A stretch of 64,000 nt of DNA from Atriophallophorus winterbourni (taxonomy: Eukaryota; Platyhelminthes; Trematoda; Plagiorchiida; Microphallidae), in NCBI GenBank assembly GCA_013407085.1, contig JACCGJ010013769.1:1-64000 (forward strand), in the 5' to 3' direction. The position numbers were made by a program, and so were the translations under genes. Below, one piece after another: positions 60,950 through 64,000 of the stretch (the stretch's first letter is position 1; each line of letters opens with the position of its first letter). Under the pieces are notes generated by a model. It was not told the origin of the DNA, did not search any database, and saw only the letters and a list, made by a program, of their open reading frames with translations.

Positions 60950-63841
60950 GATGTGGAAGAACTAGACATTTCTCCTGTTGGAGAGGTTGTTTACTATGAT
61001 GAGAACAGAGAATATGCATTTCGCTTCGTAGGTGGTGTGTTGGTGAGTAGCTTTGAAAACCCCAGAAATCACATACACACAAAGCAGTTCGAATTACTTG
61101 TACATGATAGATAACGTGAAAACCCAATCTGGCAGCGGTATGCGAAAATAATTATCACTTTAAAATGAGAGTGGATATTAACCGTTTACAATGGGTACCC
61201 AATATTATGACCTGGGTAGTCTCACGCTATTATTCTGTGGTTTTTATATGTGGCTCATTGTTAAAACCACCTCAGCCATTGTAAATTTTCTGTATGAACA
61301 AGGCTGGCCAAAAAATGGATTGCTGTTAGGTTGACCAACGAATTGCATGCTTTGATCAAAGCTAGACTTGACATCTGATCCATCGTATACAAATGCTGTC
61401 ATGGATTGTGAGTTACTATGCTCTATTCATACAGCATTATATTACCGAGTCATAGGTAACACAAGCTAATAATCATTTGCAATAAAAAGCCTCATGCTAT
61501 CCATCCGTACAATTTTATCAAGTCTATCCCAAATAGATGTCAATCTCAGCACTACTCATTTTAAACCTTCTTTGTGTAAATTTGCAGAAACCAAAGGTCA
61601 CGGTTTTGAGCAATTTTCATCACGACGGGTTGGAAACGGATGGAAGGGATACACCGTTAATCGTATCAGTAGATCACGGTGTTTGATACAATTTTTGCGA
61701 TGAAATTTACATTATTTGTATTTCACGGATTTTCTAACCGGGTTGAAAAGTTATTTGCAGTAGCAGTGACTATTGCGAATCTAATCGATACAAAATTAAG
61801 AAAGTTAGAGGTCTTCTCACGTTCAAGAGTTATCAGCTTGACGCCTTTCATACACTAAATTCAGGGAATTAGCCTAGTTGTTGTAAGGTTTGATAAGCAC
61901 CCCATATGACTCCTAAACTGTGAACAAGCCTTACTCGGCATTTGGAGTGTTCACACATCAGCCTGTCACCGCTGGACTCCCCTTTCACACTCAATGTTCG
62001 CCCCTCCCCCATTTTAGCGCCTGACCTGCATGTGATTGGTTCGCTGCTTGCTGGTGGAACGAAAGTTGGCATGGGTTACATACCGACCCACGTTCTGTGA
62101 ACATTCGAGCGTCATAAAACGATCACAATGGATGAAAGCCGCGTGAAGATGAGCTTCAATTAACGTAGTTAATACGTCTTCAGTTACCAATAATGTTATA
62201 TCAGTCAATCCAGCTGGGAATGTGATCCGAAAATATGTACGTCATCTCATGCGTCGTAAACACTGGGATATTGTACGACGTAACAGCGACATTTTATCTC
62301 CTGTAATCGACATGGTTAATTTCAAAGAATTAAATAAAATTCCAAACTTATATATACATGTATACATAAAGAGGTTAGCGTCAGGAATGTTTGAACACTA
62401 AGATAATAAGAATAGGATATGATGAACAGAATTACGTGAATCAAAGTGTGTCCAACTCCTTGCGTCAGCAGCAAAGAATCTCGCAACGCCGTGGATGTTA
62501 AACGAGCATCATCTTTCTGTGGGTGGCCATGCGTGATAAACTTCCAGTGCATAACGAAGACACGTGAAATGTAGTAGTGGCTAGCTTGGCTTTCACCGTT
62601 ACTTTTATGTATTGATCAAGAAAAGTAGCTCAGTGTTTAGGATGTTTGGTGCACCAGTTGAGTGGACTCGTTATCAAGATGTTTGGTTGCACTTTTGATT
62701 GTACGTCTCATTTAGTTAGAGGTGTTACTGCTGTTTGAGTGCTCAAAAGGATTTGAATCTCAATAATCTTTGTAATTCGCATTCAAGATACTTGGTTAGT
62801 TAAATGTGGTAGTTACCGAAGTTAATGTCTCTTAAATTAATTAGTAAAATTTAATTCATCAAAGTCAGTGTTGCCCAGATGGGAAAGGCATCTGTCTATA
62901 TCTTATTTGTATGAAACAGTAACCGCCAACGAAACGGTTTTGGATATTGTGCCCTTTCTCCCAATGGTTATCATTTATAAACATCTGGTGAGTATGGCTA
63001 CTTGTATCTCATTAGCTCGATTCTGATGAATGCTGGATTCGTTTCAAGTCTCGAAAGTGATTAAAACGTTCAGTTTTGAAGTTAGAAGACTAGAAACTAT
63101 AACTGGGGAGAGTATGCAGGTTATAATCTTTAGTAATAGTCAAATACGTGTTAGACAAAAGATTACTTTCTAAAGATATGATCCCTAGGATAAACCACGT
63201 GACTGTTCGACATCCATTAAAACCAAAGTTGAGCCGAGGCGTAGCTTATTCCAAGAAATATCGCAAGTAATTGTCAATTGATTGGAATAGAAAAGGTTAT
63301 ACTTTGATGCCACTGTTGCATAGGGTTCGTGAGCAACACGTTATTATGATTGGAATAGAATTTGAAGCGAGCATGCAAACTTAAAGACCAGTTTCGATGC
63401 GTGCGTAAGTAATATTTAATCACATATTTCTCCAAATAGTTAACCTTGACCCCGTTAGTTATGCACTTTTACAAACCAGAGTCACCGTGTCAGCCGGCCT
63501 TGACCGTGTCCATTTTTACCGTATTGACATGAAGGCGCACTGTGTTACACAAATCAACCACTGATCCTCATCTTGCCTACGTGATTTGGGACCGTTTAAG
63601 CTCACATGATTCGATCAATGTATCATAATTACGGGCCAGTAGCTGATATTGAAATGTTAATTCCTTATTACAACCTTATGAATTGACAGAGAAACTTGCA
63701 GATGTGATTGAATCGCTTACGACGATATATCCCCTTTGTAGTGCCCGGGAAACTTTTGTAAGCTTGGTCTTGTTCTATCGGTACTTAGAACCACTGGCAA
63801 CGCCCCTCTTCAAATCCGTTGATTGGTTTTTTTGTCAATCG
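60950..63841 (+). CDS. Unidentified multi-exon gene, partial
   Basis: Four splice-bounded + strand stretches look coding. 60950-61042 (DVEELDISPVGEVVYYDENR, EYAFRFVGGVL) has CAG before and GTGAGT after. 61588 onwards (KPKVTVLSNFHHDGLETDGR, DTPLIVSVDHG) follows a strong acceptor and has a stop at 61684-61686 unless it is spliced earlier. 62865-62987 (RWERHLSISYLYETVTANET, VLDIVPFLPMVIIYKHL) is followed by GTGAGT. 63690-63841 (KLADVIESLTTIYPLCSARE, TFVSLVLFYRYLEPLATPLF) is followed by GTGAGT. The phases of the last two do not join directly, so at least one exon is missing or misplaced. The four may belong to more than one gene. I do not recognise the protein; hydrophobic stretches such as LDIVPFLPMVIIY suggest buried or membrane-associated helices. 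The gene probably continues beyond the right edge. Confidence 0.45.
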
Positions 63842-64000
63842 GTGAGTCTAATTCATTTTGTTAAGGAATATGTTGTCATTATTCTCAGCAATCGTCTATC
63901 TCCCACAGGAACCATTTCCATTTCGACACCGATTTTAATTGCGTTTATATTTCAATTCAATATGGATGCAATTGTCAATATATAAAAAACCTGCTTCAAG

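Noticed and set aside
1..64000. tRNA, rRNA, CRISPR arrays and bacterial operon features
   Set aside because: No cloverleaf with A/B boxes, no rRNA-like stretch and no regularly spaced short repeats were seen; the sequence is clearly eukaryotic and intron-rich.

Overview
The window looks like nuclear DNA of a flatworm, most probably a digenean trematode; I cannot name the species. The reasons are the AT-rich, intron-bearing sequence, a gene whose 5' half has five introns of only 28-36 nt followed by kilobase introns (the pattern described for schistosomes and relatives), two divergent beta-tubulin genes, and a heavy load of decayed non-LTR retrotransposons together with small repeats carrying hammerhead-ribozyme-like cores.

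Layout. 1-2273: nothing recognisable. 2274-9759 (+): complete nine-exon DNAJC3/p58IPK homologue (ER-lumenal TPR and J-domain co-chaperone), with old repeats in its large introns. 9760-14328: LINE remnants and one inverted pair of hammerhead-like repeats. 14329-21189 (-) and 26323-29282 (-): two beta-tubulin genes in tandem, each of three exons with introns after codons 19 and 174. They are separated by RTE-like LINE debris, including one long dead reverse transcriptase. 29283-47743: gene-poor, with hammerhead-bearing repeats (30.0, 32.4 and 37.5-38.2 kb), CR1/Jockey-like and RTE-like fragments, and an orphan exon at 33.1 kb. 47744-49798 (-) and 55523-57101 (-): two tandem Hes-type bHLH repressor genes with four exons each, the same intron positions and phases, and an unusual shared ending LWRPYL instead of the canonical WRPW. 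57102-64000: more hammerhead-type repeats, then three or four exons of an unidentified + strand gene running towards the right edge.

The genes do not form a pathway: a chaperone gene, a tubulin pair and a transcription-factor pair lie side by side. Both pairs look like local tandem duplications followed by strong divergence. The strongest unexplained structure is the repeat family whose copies fold as type I hammerhead ribozymes with a palindromic stem III (ACCGGT). Stem I shows compensatory changes between copies, and the copies occur as direct tandem units of about 239 nt and as head-to-head inverted pairs.
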